Shown: piece by piece, positions 24,082 through 32,596 of the stretch
Numbering within the stretch: the first letter of the stretch is position 1
Layout of the letters: every line of letters starts with the position of its first letter
Assembly (NCBI RefSeq): GCF_014822185.1
Contig: NZ_QVLR01000017.1
Span: 1 to 44,690 of the forward strand
DNA length: 44,690 nucleotides
Source of the DNA: Azoarcus sp. Aa7
Lineage (GTDB): Bacteria; Pseudomonadota; Gammaproteobacteria; Burkholderiales; Rhodocyclaceae
Reading direction: 5' to 3'
Position numbers and translations under genes: made by a program
Notes under the pieces: model-generated
What the model saw: only the letters and a program-made list of their open reading frames with translations
Database searches by the model: none
What the model was told of the DNA's origin: nothing

Positions 24082-24132
24082 AAAAAAGAACCTCGGCAGG
24101 AAAGGAGGGAGAGAGGGCAAGCCCTGCCGAGG
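24082..24132 (-). terminator. Terminator of the thiolase-etfBA operon
   Basis: CCTCGGCAGG (24091-24100) and CCTGCCGAGG (24123-24132) are perfect arms with a 22-base loop. On the minus strand they are followed by a T-rich run (complement of 24082-24087), about 45 bases after the etfA stop. Confidence 0.65.
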
Positions 24133-24178
24133 GATTACGAAAAACCTGCCGGGGCAGACGCGATCTGCCCCGGATTCA

Positions 24179-25114
24179 TCATTTGAGGTTCGAGACGAGC
24201 TCCGGCACCAAGGTGAAGAGATCGCCGACGACACCGTAATCGGCGACCTGGAAGATCGGCGCCTCCGGGTCCTTGTTGATCGCGACGATTACCTTCGAAT
24301 CCTTCATGCCGGCGAGGTGCTGGATCGCGCCCGAAATACCCACGGCGACGTACAACTGCGGCGCGACGATCTTGCCCGTCTGCCCGACCTGGTAGTCGTT
24401 CGGCGCAAACCCCGCATCGACGGCCGCGCGGCTGGCCCCGAGCGCCGCACCGAGGGCATCGGCGAGCGGCTCCAGAACGGCGTCGTAGTTCTCCTTGCTG
24501 CCCAGGCCACGCCCGCCGGAGACGATGACCTTGGCGCCGGCCAGTTCGGGCCGCTCGCTCGTCGCGAGTTCGCGCGAGACGCATCGGGTGCGGGCAAAGC
24601 CTGCGGGGGCCGTGATCGGCGTGATCGGCGCGCTGCCGCCGCCGCCGACGGCGCCCTCGAAGGCCGTCGCGCGCACGCTGAGGACCTTGACCGGATCGTC
24701 GCTCGACACGGTTGCCAGCGCATTGCCGGCATAAATCGGACGGACGAAAGTGTTTGCCGACTCGACCGCGACGACATCCGAGATCTGCGCCACATCGAGC
24801 AGCGCCGCGACTCGCGGCAGGAAGTTCTTGCCGAAGGCGGTGGCCGGCGCGAGGACGTGGCTGTAGCCGCCCGCGAGTTGCGTCACCAGCTTCGCGAGGT
24901 CTTCGGCCAGCAGCGCGTCGAGATGCGGCGCGTCGGCGAGCAGGACGCGAATGACGCCGTTGATGCTGCTTACCGCTTCGGCAACCGCCGAGCAGCCGCT
25001 TCCGGCGACCAGCACGTGGATATCGGCGCCGATCGCCGCGGCGGCCGTGATCGTGTTGAGCGTGGCGCCCTTGAGGGTCCGGTTGTCGTGTTCGGCAATG
25101 ACGAGAATGCTCAT
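24179..25114 (-). CDS. etfA: Electron transfer flavoprotein alpha subunit
   Basis: A 311-residue protein, normal for EtfA. It starts [20 protein letters not shown] and has the FAD-binding C-terminal half: [32 protein letters not shown] (20 residues) and [20 protein letters not shown]. It accepts electrons from acyl-CoA dehydrogenases and hands them to ETF-quinone oxidoreductase. It follows etfB with a one-base gap and ends the operon before a terminator. Co-transcription with a thiolase links it to the beta-oxidation and ring-degradation enzymes here. Confidence 0.96.
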   Translation of the reverse strand: MSILVIAEHDNRTLKGATLNTITAAAAIGADIHVLVAGSGCSAVAEAVSSINGVIRVLLADAPHLDALLAEDLAKLVTQLAGGYSHVLAPATAFGKNFLPRVAALLDVAQISDVVAVESANTFVRPIYAGNALATVSSDDPVKVLSVRATAFEGAVGGGGSAPITPITAPAGFARTRCVSRELATSERPELAGAKVIVSGGRGLGSKENYDAVLEPLADALGAALGASRAAVDAGFAPNDYQVGQTGKIVAPQLYVAVGISGAIQHLAGMKDSKVIVAINKDPEAPIFQVADYGVVGDLFTLVPELVSNLK

Positions 25115-25115
25115 G

Positions 25116-25865
25116 TTAGATCACCTTGGCCTGATTCTTGAGTCGGGACACCAGCGTCGCGATGTCCGGAACGATTTCGCCGGCTTGGCGGGTGGGCGGC
25201 TCGACGACCTTCAGCGTCTTCAGGCGCGGCGCGACATCGACGCCGAGTTCCGCGGGCGTGAGCGTGTCGATCGGCTTCTTCTTCGCTTTCATGATGTTGG
25301 GCAGGGTCGCGTAGCGCGGCTCGTTCAGACGCAGGTCAGTCGTGATGACCGCCGGTAGTTCGAGCGACAGCGTCTCGAGTCCGCCATCGACCTCGCGCGT
25401 GACCATGGCGCTGCCGCCTTCGAGCTTCACCTTCGACGCGAACGTCGCCTGGCCGCAGTCCAGCAGCGCAGCGAGCATCTGGCCGGTCTGGTTGGAATCG
25501 TCGTCGATCGCCTGCTTGCCGCAGATCACCAGCGACGGCAGTTCGCGGTCGCACAGCGCCTTCAGCAGTTTCGCGACGGCCAAAGGCTGCAGTTCGACGT
25601 CGGTATTCACCAGCACGGCACGATCCGCCCCGAGCGCCAGCGCCGCGCGCAGCGTTTCCTGGCACGCGGCGACGCCGCAGGACACCGCGACCACTTCGGA
25701 GACGCTGCCGGCCTCCTTGAGGCGCACGGCTTCCTCGACGGCGATCTCGTCGAAGGGATTCATCGCCATCTTGACGTTGTCGAGATCGACGCCGCTACCG
25801 TCCGCCTTGACGCGCGCCTTGACGTTGTAATCGATCACCCGCTTGACCGGGACCAGAACTTTCAT
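25116..25865 (-). CDS. etfB: Electron transfer flavoprotein beta subunit
   Basis: A 249-residue protein, the standard EtfB length, started at ATG 25865 ([20 protein letters not shown]) behind GAGGAG; the reading frame stays open upstream but that part overlaps the thiolase gene. Marks include [38 protein letters not shown] (cut) for AMP binding, and [20 protein letters not shown] with the recognition-loop region. It forms the ETF heterodimer with EtfA, whose start lies one base after its stop. Confidence 0.96.
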   Translation of the reverse strand: MKVLVPVKRVIDYNVKARVKADGSGVDLDNVKMAMNPFDEIAVEEAVRLKEAGSVSEVVAVSCGVAACQETLRAALALGADRAVLVNTDVELQPLAVAKLLKALCDRELPSLVICGKQAIDDDSNQTGQMLAALLDCGQATFASKVKLEGGSAMVTREVDGGLETLSLELPAVITTDLRLNEPRYATLPNIMKAKKKPIDTLTPAELGVDVAPRLKTLKVVEPPTRQAGEIVPDIATLVSRLKNQAKVI

Positions 25866-25900
25866 GGGTTTCCACTCCTCGTGTGCGTACTTACGGGGGT

Positions 25901-27085
25901 TCAGAGTCGTTCGTAGATGGCCGCGATGCCCTGGCCGCCGCCGATGCACATCGTGACGAGCGCGTAGCGCCTGCCGATGCGCTGCAATTCGTACAAGGCC
26001 TTGGTGGTGATGATCGCGCCGGTGGCGCCGACCGGATGGCCCAGCGAGATGCCGGAACCGTTCGGATTTACCTTGGCGGGGTCGAAGCCCAGTTCCTGCG
26101 CCACCGCACAGGCCTGCGCGGCGAAAGCCTCGTTGGATTCGATCACGTCCATGTCGGCGATCGACAGCCCGGCCTTTTCGAGCGCCTTGCGCGACGCCGG
26201 CACCGGGCCGATGCCCATGTAGAGCGGATCGACGCCGGCATGCGCGTAGCTCACCAAACGACCCAGCGGCGTCAGGCCGAGCCGCTCGGCCACACGCGCT
26301 TCGGCCAGCACCACCGCCGCGGCGCCGTCGTTGATGCCTGACGCATTGCCGGGGGTGACCACGCCGTCGCGCTTGAACGCCGGCTTCATCGCCGCGAGCT
26401 GCTCCAGCGTGACGTTGGCGCGCACGTGCTCGTCGCGATCGAACAGGACGGTGCCTTTGCGGCTCGCGATCTCGACCGGCACGATCTGCGTCGCGAAGCG
26501 GCCTTCCGCGATGGCGTGCGCGGCGCGCTGCTGGCTTTCGAGCGCCAGCTGGTCCTGCATTTCGCGCGTGATGCCGTAGCGCTCGGCGACATTCTCGGCG
26601 GTGATGCCCATATGCACGCGCTCCCACGGGTCGTGCAGGATGCCGTTCATGTAATCGGTGACTTCGGCGTTGCCCATCCGCGCACCCCAGCGCATGGCCG
26701 GCACGAGGTAGGGACCGCGGCTCATCGACTCCGCGCCACCACTGATTGCGACGTCGGTGTCGCCCAAGGCGATCGCCTGCGCAGCCGATATGATGGCCTG
26801 CAGGCCGGAACCGCACAGGCGGTTCACGTTGAAGGCGGGGGTTTCCTTCGGCAGCCCAGAATCGATGGCGGCGACGCGGCTCAGGTAGGCGTCGGCCGGT
26901 TCGGTCGGGATCACGTTGCCCATGACCACATGCCCGAAGCGATCCGGCTCGACACCGCTGCGCGCGATGGCAGCGCGAACCGCGGTGGTCGCCAGTTGCC
27001 GCATCGGAACGTCCTTGAGGGCGCCGCCAAAGGTGCCGATCGCAGTGCGGGCCGCGCCGACGATGAGAATCTCACGTGTAGTCAC
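25901..27085 (-). CDS. Acetyl-CoA C-acyltransferase (thiolase)
   Basis: A 394-residue thiolase started at GTG 27085 ([20 protein letters not shown]), which has GGAG at the right distance; the ATG at 27145 lies upstream of the promoter and is not used. Catalytic parts are all present: [11 protein letters not shown] (nucleophilic Cys), [17 protein letters not shown] (His) and CIGGGQG (second Cys). It would cleave 3-oxoacyl-CoA to acetyl-CoA and a shortened acyl-CoA, or condense acetyl-CoA. It is first in an operon with etfB and etfA, 35 bases apart. Confidence 0.93.
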   Translation of the reverse strand: MTTREILIVGAARTAIGTFGGALKDVPMRQLATTAVRAAIARSGVEPDRFGHVVMGNVIPTEPADAYLSRVAAIDSGLPKETPAFNVNRLCGSGLQAIISAAQAIALGDTDVAISGGAESMSRGPYLVPAMRWGARMGNAEVTDYMNGILHDPWERVHMGITAENVAERYGITREMQDQLALESQQRAAHAIAEGRFATQIVPVEIASRKGTVLFDRDEHVRANVTLEQLAAMKPAFKRDGVVTPGNASGINDGAAAVVLAEARVAERLGLTPLGRLVSYAHAGVDPLYMGIGPVPASRKALEKAGLSIADMDVIESNEAFAAQACAVAQELGFDPAKVNPNGSGISLGHPVGATGAIITTKALYELQRIGRRYALVTMCIGGGQGIAAIYERL

Positions 27086-27092
27086 AGGAACT

Positions 27093-27145
27093 CCATACTG
27101 TCTGTAGTGTGACAGTATGGTAGCGAACCAAATATCGAAGCGCAA
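27093..27145 (-). promoter_or_regulatory. Promoter and perfect palindromic operator of thiolase-etfBA
   Basis: On the minus strand a -35 TTGCGC (27145-27140), 17-base spacer and -10 TACCAT (27122-27117) precede the gene. Overlapping and following the -10 are perfect 10-bp arms, CCATACTGTC (27093-27102) and GACAGTATGG (27111-27120), with an 8-base spacer. The -10 context CGCTACCATAC equals that of the promoter at 6990-7000. A repressor bound here would block initiation. Confidence 0.65.
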
Positions 27146-27187
27146 GCGCCGATCGATATTCGGAGATGGCGGCTCCGGCGGAACTGC

Positions 27188-27961
27188 CTAGACGAGCATC
27201 AGGTCGCGGAATTGTTTGATCATGCTGTCGGAAAGGCCGATCGCTTCCCGCAGAAAGGCTTGCTCGTCCGACCAATGCTCGTCGATGGCCGCGAAGGATG
27301 CCTCGAGGTAGTCGGCGCGGACTTTCATCAGCGCCGACAGCGCGGCGTCGGGAACGCCCTTGGGGACCATGAAGCGGAGGTCGCGCGGTGCGAGATTCGA
27401 CAGCAGGTAGTCCGCGACGATATCTTTGCGCGACACGCCCAGCACCATCAGGATCAGCGCGATGCCGAAACCGGTGCGGTCCTTGCCGCTGGTGCAGTGG
27501 ATCAGCGCAGGCAACGCGTCGGGTTCGAGCAGCGCCTGAAACATCCGCGCATAGTCGCTCGCGTGGTCGAGCGGAAAGTTTCGGTAGTAGCCCGTCAGCG
27601 CCGAATGCACCGCCATTTCGTCGCTGTGCGGGCCGAGCGAGGGGATCAGATTCTTGGCGCCACGCGGGAAAAAACCGATCGCGTGCTGCCGTATCTGCAT
27701 CCCGGCAGGCAGCCGGTTGGGTCTGCGGACGCGTTCGGACTCGTGCCGCAGGTCGCAGATGGTGCGCAGGCCGATGGTTTCAAGCTGTTCGAAGTCGGCT
27801 TCGGTCAATTCGGCGAGCGAATCCGAGCGGTACAGCAGGCCGCGGCGCAGGCACCGGCCATCGGTGCTGCGGATATCGCCGAGATCGCGGCAATTGCTTG
27901 CACCCTGCAGTGCGACGATTCGCGGATTCACCGGACGCTCAGGCGGGGCCGTGCCGACCAA
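27188..27961 (-). CDS. Tyrosine-protein phosphatase (DSP/PTP-like)
   Basis: A 257-residue protein with the P-loop HCTSGKDRTG (CX5R: Cys, Arg) and the N-terminal SNCRDLGDIRSTDGR typical of bacterial tyrosine phosphatases of the PF13350 kind. These may act on phosphotyrosine, phosphoinositides or other phosphate esters. The only in-frame start near the conserved region is TTG 27961, directly after the TGA of the marR-type gene, so translation is probably coupled. A 3-gene catabolic context gives no clear substrate. Confidence 0.82.
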   Translation of the reverse strand: MVGTAPPERPVNPRIVALQGASNCRDLGDIRSTDGRCLRRGLLYRSDSLAELTEADFEQLETIGLRTICDLRHESERVRRPNRLPAGMQIRQHAIGFFPRGAKNLIPSLGPHSDEMAVHSALTGYYRNFPLDHASDYARMFQALLEPDALPALIHCTSGKDRTGFGIALILMVLGVSRKDIVADYLLSNLAPRDLRFMVPKGVPDAALSALMKVRADYLEASFAAIDEHWSDEQAFLREAIGLSDSMIKQFRDLMLV

Positions 27962-28522
27962 TCACTCGGCATCGATGTCCGACGACTCCGTCGAACCGAG
28001 CCCGAGCAGCGAATCCTTGATCGACGAGAGCATACGGATAAGTTCGTTGCGATCATTGTCGCTGAGGCTGGCGAGTATCTGTTCGTTGAAGTCGCTCTCG
28101 GTCTTCACCAGCTTTTCGAGCAACTGCATCGAACTGCGCGACAGGAACACCCGTTTCATGCGGCGATCGGTCGCATCGGGGCGGCGCTCGATGAATCCGG
28201 TCGCTTCGAGCCGGTCGAGCAGCGAACCGAGGCTGGCCTTGCCGACATCGAGCATCGACGCCAGTTGCGTCTGTGCCATTCCGTCATGACGCGAGAGATG
28301 CGCCAGCACCCACCACTGCGCGCGGGTGATGCCGAGCGGCTTCATCAGCTGGTCGAAGACCGTGCGGCGCATCCGCGACACGTCGTGGATCAGGTAGCCC
28401 AGCTTGATGTCGCGCCGCTGGGCGGCCGTGTCCACCGGCTTGGCTTTCGGGGCGGGCTCGCTGGTGGCCGATGAGGATTTGGTGACCTTGGCTGTCGCCG
28501 GGCCGGATTCCTTTGCTCGCAT
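27962..28522 (-). CDS. MarR-family transcriptional regulator
   Basis: A 186-residue protein with an extra basic, Ala/Ser/Lys-rich N-terminal tail of about 37 residues before the MarR core. The winged helix is clear: LGITRAQWWVLAHLSRHDGM, QTQLASMLDVGKASLGSLLD and GFIERRPDATDRRMKRVFLS. MarR proteins are dimers that usually repress degradation genes until a ligand, often an aromatic acid or CoA-thioester, binds. It is a candidate controller of the GTACGnnAC promoters in this window; one such element lies in its own upstream region (28605-28613). Confidence 0.9.
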   Translation of the reverse strand: MRAKESGPATAKVTKSSSATSEPAPKAKPVDTAAQRRDIKLGYLIHDVSRMRRTVFDQLMKPLGITRAQWWVLAHLSRHDGMAQTQLASMLDVGKASLGSLLDRLEATGFIERRPDATDRRMKRVFLSRSSMQLLEKLVKTESDFNEQILASLSDNDRNELIRMLSSIKDSLLGLGSTESSDIDAE

Positions 28523-28894
28523 TTTGCCTTCCTGATGTTGTTCGTGGTCGGGCGGCGCTGCGGCCCGGCGTCGTTCGCGTGGCGATGTATAGTTCGGGCA
28601 TATTGTACGACTAAATACGGTTCGGCAAGTATCCAGGGCAAATGCACGAGCTCATGCAGGGCGGGAGGAGCGCAGCGTATCCGGCCAAAACAGCGAGTGG
28701 AGACACCCGGCGTGGGTTCGGCGGTTCGGTTGCCGCATTCGGCCTTCGGCTTTTTTGCCCTGCGGATCGGGCCATCGCTGCACAAGATCCGCCGATATGA
28801 AAGTGGGCCGCGATAAATCGCTTGACAATAATAGTACGCAACAGGACGATATGTGCCAGTGTGACCGAGCCGGGTCAGATCACCAGGAGCGAAA
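28523..28894. other. Divergent intergenic region between marR-type gene and 28895
   Basis: This 372-base gap holds no convincing gene. It carries GTACGACTA at 28605-28613 near the marR-type promoter side and a second promoter with GTACGCAAC near 28834 for the rightward operon. A T6 run after a GC-rich stretch around 28750 may end a short transcript. Confidence 0.5.
28822..28850 (+). promoter_or_regulatory. Promoter of the 28895-33870 operon
   Basis: A consensus -35 TTGACA (28822-28827), 17-base spacer and weak -10 GACGAT (28845-28850). The spacer contains GTACGCAAC (28834-28842), close to the GTACGCTAC elements of the promoter at 6952-6998. Confidence 0.5.
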
Positions 28895-29872
28895 ATGACG
28901 GAAAGAGCGCAGTCGCGTGCGGAAGCGCGCACCCCATTGGAACCGACCCACGATGCACGCCATTGCCTGCGCGAGGATGCCCTGGCGCGCGAGTCGCTGG
29001 TCTTCATGCTGCAGTTGCCGGAGAGCGGGCTCGCGGCGTTCGTCTACACCTGGGTCAATGGCCTCGGCAAGGCGGGTTCGGCCTTCGTCGTGTATGGCCC
29101 CGAGGTCGGCGAGGTGGTCGCGGACTTCATCGACGGCCAGCCGGTGAGCGACGACCAGGGCTTCAACGACTGGCAGGTCGGCAAGGTGACGGTGCGTCAC
29201 GGCAAACCCTTCGAAACCGCACAGATCATCGTCGCGCCCGGTGGCCGTGCCTCGCTCGAATACAACTTCGAGGCGGTGCATCCGCCGTACAACTACGGCA
29301 GCCATCGCGACGGCTGCCCCGGCTGGGTGGCGGAAGACCGCATCGAGCAGAGCGGCCGCGTGCGGGGGGTACTGACCCTCGACGGCCGTGCCATTCCCTT
29401 CGACACGATGGGGCATCGCGATCATTCCTGGGGCACGCGCGACTGGTACTTCTCGCAGCACTGGAAGTGGCTGGAGGCGCAGGCCGGCGCGGATCTGGTC
29501 GTGCATTTCTGGGAAGTCGAGGCGCTCGGCCGCAAGGTGTTGCGCGGCTACGTCCTGCGCGACGGGCGGATGGCGGACGTGACCGGTGTCGATGTGAAGT
29601 TCGACCACGATGAACGCCTCGCCCATACCGCAGTCGTCGCAGACGTGCGCGACGACTTGGGCCGCAGCACGCGGGTCGAGGGGCGGACCTTCGCGCTTTA
29701 CCCCTTCGTCGTGAGCCCGCAGGTCGTGCTGAACGAGGCGTCGATGAGCGTGACGATCGACGGCGCGCCCGGCGTCGGTCATGTCGAAATGTGCTGGCCG
29801 ACCGCCTACCTCGAGCACGTTTGCGCCCGCGACCTTTCCGCGGGCTCGCCGGTTATCCGCGGATTGCCCTGA
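28895..29872 (+). CDS. CrtC/AttH-like protein (DUF7064/DUF7065 type)
   Basis: A 325-residue, beta-rich protein without signal peptide. The segment PFDTMGHRDHSWGTRDWYF (19 residues) is the hallmark of the lipocalin-like AttH/CrtC superfamily, which includes hydroxyneurosporene synthase (carotenoid 1,2-hydratase). Proteins of this kind, annotated DUF7064/DUF7065, recur in terpenoid- and steroid-related catabolic loci (from memory). It could hydrate a double bond or bind a terpenoid. It is first in an operon with the HMG-CoA-synthase-like gene 52 bases downstream. Confidence 0.7.
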   Translation: MTERAQSRAEARTPLEPTHDARHCLREDALARESLVFMLQLPESGLAAFVYTWVNGLGKAGSAFVVYGPEVGEVVADFIDGQPVSDDQGFNDWQVGKVTVRHGKPFETAQIIVAPGGRASLEYNFEAVHPPYNYGSHRDGCPGWVAEDRIEQSGRVRGVLTLDGRAIPFDTMGHRDHSWGTRDWYFSQHWKWLEAQAGADLVVHFWEVEALGRKVLRGYVLRDGRMADVTGVDVKFDHDERLAHTAVVADVRDDLGRSTRVEGRTFALYPFVVSPQVVLNEASMSVTIDGAPGVGHVEMCWPTAYLEHVCARDLSAGSPVIRGLP

Positions 29873-29924
29873 GCGGGCGTCGGCTGCTCTCCCCTCCATT
29901 TCCAATCGGAACAGAGATCACCCA

Positions 29925-31391
29925 ATGAATCCGAACAACGGCGCCGCGACCAATCGCGGCATCCTCGCAGTCGGTGCCTATCTGCCGCGTCTGCGCCTCG
30001 ACCGCAAGTCGGTCGCGGCCGGCCACCGCTGGATGGCGCCGGGCTTGCGCGGTCTCGCGCAGGGCGTGCGCAGCATGGCCAATTGGGACGAAGACGCCAT
30101 CACGATGGCGGTCGAGGCGGGGAGGCGCACTCTCGGTGGCGCCCAAACACCCGCCCCGCAGACGCTGACGCTCGCGTCGACGACCTTGCCGTTCGCCGAT
30201 CGGCTGAACGCCGCGGTGGTCGCGTCCGCGCTGGGTCTTCCCAAGACGCTGTCGGCCACTGATTCGGGCGGCAGCCTGCGGGCCGGGAGCAGCGCGCTGA
30301 TTCGCGCCCTGCAGGGTTCGGGCAACACCGAACTGCTGATCGCGTCCGAACGCCGCATCCCCCGGCCGGCAAGCACCGCCGAGCTGATGGCAGGCGATGG
30401 CGCCGCGGCGTTGTTGGTGGGCGAGGGCGAACCGATTGCCCGACTGCTCGGCGCGGCGAGCCTTACCGCCGACTTTATCGATCATTTCCGCGAAGCCGGC
30501 CGTGATGGCGACTATGGCTGGGAAGAGCGCTGGGTGCGGGACGAGGGCTTTTCGAAGCTCGTGCCTCCGGCGGTGAAGCAGGCGCTGGACGCAGCCGGCG
30601 TCGGCGCCGACCGGATCGACCATTTCGTCATGCCCGAACGGCTGCGCCGCGTCGGTCCGCTGGTTGCGAAAAAAGTCGGCGTGCGGTCCGAGACGATCGT
30701 CGACACGCTCTTCGAGCGCAGCGGCGACACCGGTGCTGCGCATCCGCTGATGATGCTGGCGCGCACGCTCGCGAAGGCAGGGCCGAGCGAGAAGATCCTG
30801 GTCGTGCAGTTCGGCAGCGGTTGCGACGCGCTCGTGCTCGAGACGACGGAGCAGGCGAGCGGTTCGGATGCCGAGCCCGCGTGGCTCGACGACGGGCAGA
30901 TAGAGACCAATTACCTGAAATACCTGTCCTTCACCGGCCAGCTGGACCTCGAATGGGGCATGCGCGCGGAGATGGACAACAAGACCGCGCTGTCGGCGGC
31001 CTGGCGTGCCGAGGAAACCGTTCAGGGCTTCAGCGGCGGGCGTTGCGGTGAGTGCGGCACGGTGCAGTTTCCGGCCAGCCGGATCTGTGTGAACCCGGCC
31101 TGCTGCGCGGTGGATACCCAGCAGCCGTACCGGCTGGCGGACGAGCCCGCGAAGATCCGGAGCTTCACCTGCGACTGGCTTTCGTACAAGCCGTGCCCGC
31201 CCTTCATGTTCGGTCATGTCGAGTTCGACAACGCGGCACGGGTGTTGATGGAGTTCGCCGACTGCGATCCAGGCGACCTCGCGGTCGGCGTGCCGCTGGA
31301 CATGGTTTTCCGCATCAAGGATCTGGACGCCATGCGCGGGTTCCGGCGCTATTTCTGGAAAGCGAAGCCGCAACTCAAGGCGGGAGAATAA
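29925..31391 (+). CDS. HMG-CoA synthase-like protein fused to a DUF35 zinc-ribbon/OB domain
   Basis: A 488-residue protein started at ATG 29925. Residues 1-340 follow the thiolase-fold HMG-CoA synthase/KAS III pattern (ILAVGAYLPRLRLDR, then AGDGAAALLVGEG). At the place of the catalytic Cys it has SGGSLRAG (114-121), so Ser or Gly replaces Cys. Residues 345-480 are a DUF35 domain with the zinc ribbon CGECGTVQFPASRICVNPAC and an OB-fold part ending MRGFRRYFWKAKP. DUF35 proteins are partners of thiolase-like enzymes (BbsA with BbsB; ChsH2 with the aldolase Ltp2). The SCP-x-type thiolase follows after 2 bases, so the two are probably one complex for retro-Claisen or retro-aldol cleavage of a branched acyl-CoA. 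Confidence 0.8.
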   Translation: MNPNNGAATNRGILAVGAYLPRLRLDRKSVAAGHRWMAPGLRGLAQGVRSMANWDEDAITMAVEAGRRTLGGAQTPAPQTLTLASTTLPFADRLNAAVVASALGLPKTLSATDSGGSLRAGSSALIRALQGSGNTELLIASERRIPRPASTAELMAGDGAAALLVGEGEPIARLLGAASLTADFIDHFREAGRDGDYGWEERWVRDEGFSKLVPPAVKQALDAAGVGADRIDHFVMPERLRRVGPLVAKKVGVRSETIVDTLFERSGDTGAAHPLMMLARTLAKAGPSEKILVVQFGSGCDALVLETTEQASGSDAEPAWLDDGQIETNYLKYLSFTGQLDLEWGMRAEMDNKTALSAAWRAEETVQGFSGGRCGECGTVQFPASRICVNPACCAVDTQQPYRLADEPAKIRSFTCDWLSYKPCPPFMFGHVEFDNAARVLMEFADCDPGDLAVGVPLDMVFRIKDLDAMRGFRRYFWKAKPQLKAGE

Positions 31392-31393
31392 GG

Positions 31394-32596
31394 ATGGCAA
31401 ACGGAATTCGCGATCGCGTAGCGATCATCGGGATGGGGTGCTCGCGGTTCGGCGAGCGCTGGTCGGACAATGCCGAAGATCTGATGCTGGAGGCCTTTGC
31501 CGAAGCGCTGGCGGATGCGGGCATCGAGCGGCAAAAGATCGAGGCGGCGTGGCTCGGCGTGTGCCTCGAAGAAAACAACGTCGGCAAGACGGCGGGCCCG
31601 CTGGCCCAGGGGTTGCGCCTGCCGTACATCGCCGCCACCCGCGTCGAGAACGCCTGCGCGACCGGCACCGAGGCGCTGCGCGGCGCCGTGTATGCGGTGG
31701 CCTCCGGCGCCTGCGACATCGCGCTGGCGCTCGGCGTCGAGAAGCTGAAGGACACCGGCTACGGCGGCCTGCCGGTGCGCACCCGCGGCGTGGTGGCCGA
31801 CTTGTGGATGCCGAATGCGTCCGCGCCCGGCGCCTTTGCGCAACTGGCCTCGGCCTACCAGGCGAAGTACGGCATTTCCCGCGATGAGCTCAAGCGCGCG
31901 ATGGCGCACGTGTCGGTCAAGAGCCACGACAACGCGGTCCTCAATCCCAAGGCCCACCTGCGCAACAGGATCACCATCGACGACGTGCTCAAGGCGCCTG
32001 CCGTGGCCGAACCGCTGGGCCTGTTCGACTGCTCCGGCGTCAGCGACGGCGCTGCCTGCGCGATTGTCACCACGCCCGAGATCGCCCGCGAACTGGGCAA
32101 GCGCGACATCGTGACGGTCAAGGCGCTGCAGCTCGCGGTCTCCAACGGCGAGGAAGCCCAGTTCAGCAATTGGGACGGCGCCTCGATCCGCACTGCCGAG
32201 GTGGCGGCCGCGAAAGCGTATCGCGAAGCGGGTATCGCCAACCCGCGCGAATCGCTCGATCTGATCGAAGTGCACGACTGCTTCTCGATCACCGAGCTGG
32301 TGCTGATGGAAAACCTCGGCCTGAGCGATCCGGGCCGCGCCCCGTTCGACATCCTCGAAGGCCGCTACGACCGCGGTGGCAAGATCCCCTGTCAGGTGGA
32401 TGGTGGCCTCAAGTGCTTCGGCCACCCGATCGGCGCGTCGGGCCTGCGCATGGTGTACGAGGTCTATCAGCAGGTGCTGGGCCGCGCCGGGGAGCGCCAG
32501 CTGGGCAAGGCCGACATCGGACTGACGCAGAATCTGGGCGGGCATCCGCACCAGAACGTGTGCGCGATTTCCATCATCGGGCGTCTGGGCGCATGA
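31394..32596 (+). CDS. SCP-x-type thiolase/acetyl-CoA acetyltransferase-like
   Basis: A 400-residue thiolase-fold protein. The nucleophile is in ENACATGTEAL (Cys88). The NEAF motif of classical thiolases is replaced by VHDCFSITEL, and GGLKCFGHPIGASG supplies the His; the last classical CxG cysteine is not obvious, with NLGGHPHQNVCAI at that place. This is the SCP-x/BbsB/Ltp-like branch that works with DUF35 partners. It starts 2 bases after the HMG-CoA-synthase-like/DUF35 gene and overlaps the next gene by four bases (ATGA). Substrates of the branch include branched, steroid side-chain and aryl-succinyl CoA thioesters. Confidence 0.87.
   Translation: MANGIRDRVAIIGMGCSRFGERWSDNAEDLMLEAFAEALADAGIERQKIEAAWLGVCLEENNVGKTAGPLAQGLRLPYIAATRVENACATGTEALRGAVYAVASGACDIALALGVEKLKDTGYGGLPVRTRGVVADLWMPNASAPGAFAQLASAYQAKYGISRDELKRAMAHVSVKSHDNAVLNPKAHLRNRITIDDVLKAPAVAEPLGLFDCSGVSDGAACAIVTTPEIARELGKRDIVTVKALQLAVSNGEEAQFSNWDGASIRTAEVAAAKAYREAGIANPRESLDLIEVHDCFSITELVLMENLGLSDPGRAPFDILEGRYDRGGKIPCQVDGGLKCFGHPIGASGLRMVYEVYQQVLGRAGERQLGKADIGLTQNLGGHPHQNVCAISIIGRLGA

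Noticed and set aside
25866-26816. Long N-terminal extension of EtfB
   Set aside because: The extension overlaps the thiolase gene on the same strand and EtfB has its normal length and ribosome site from ATG 25865.
29925-31391. Mevalonate-pathway HMG-CoA synthase
   Set aside because: The catalytic Cys is absent, the protein carries a DUF35 domain and no other mevalonate gene is near.
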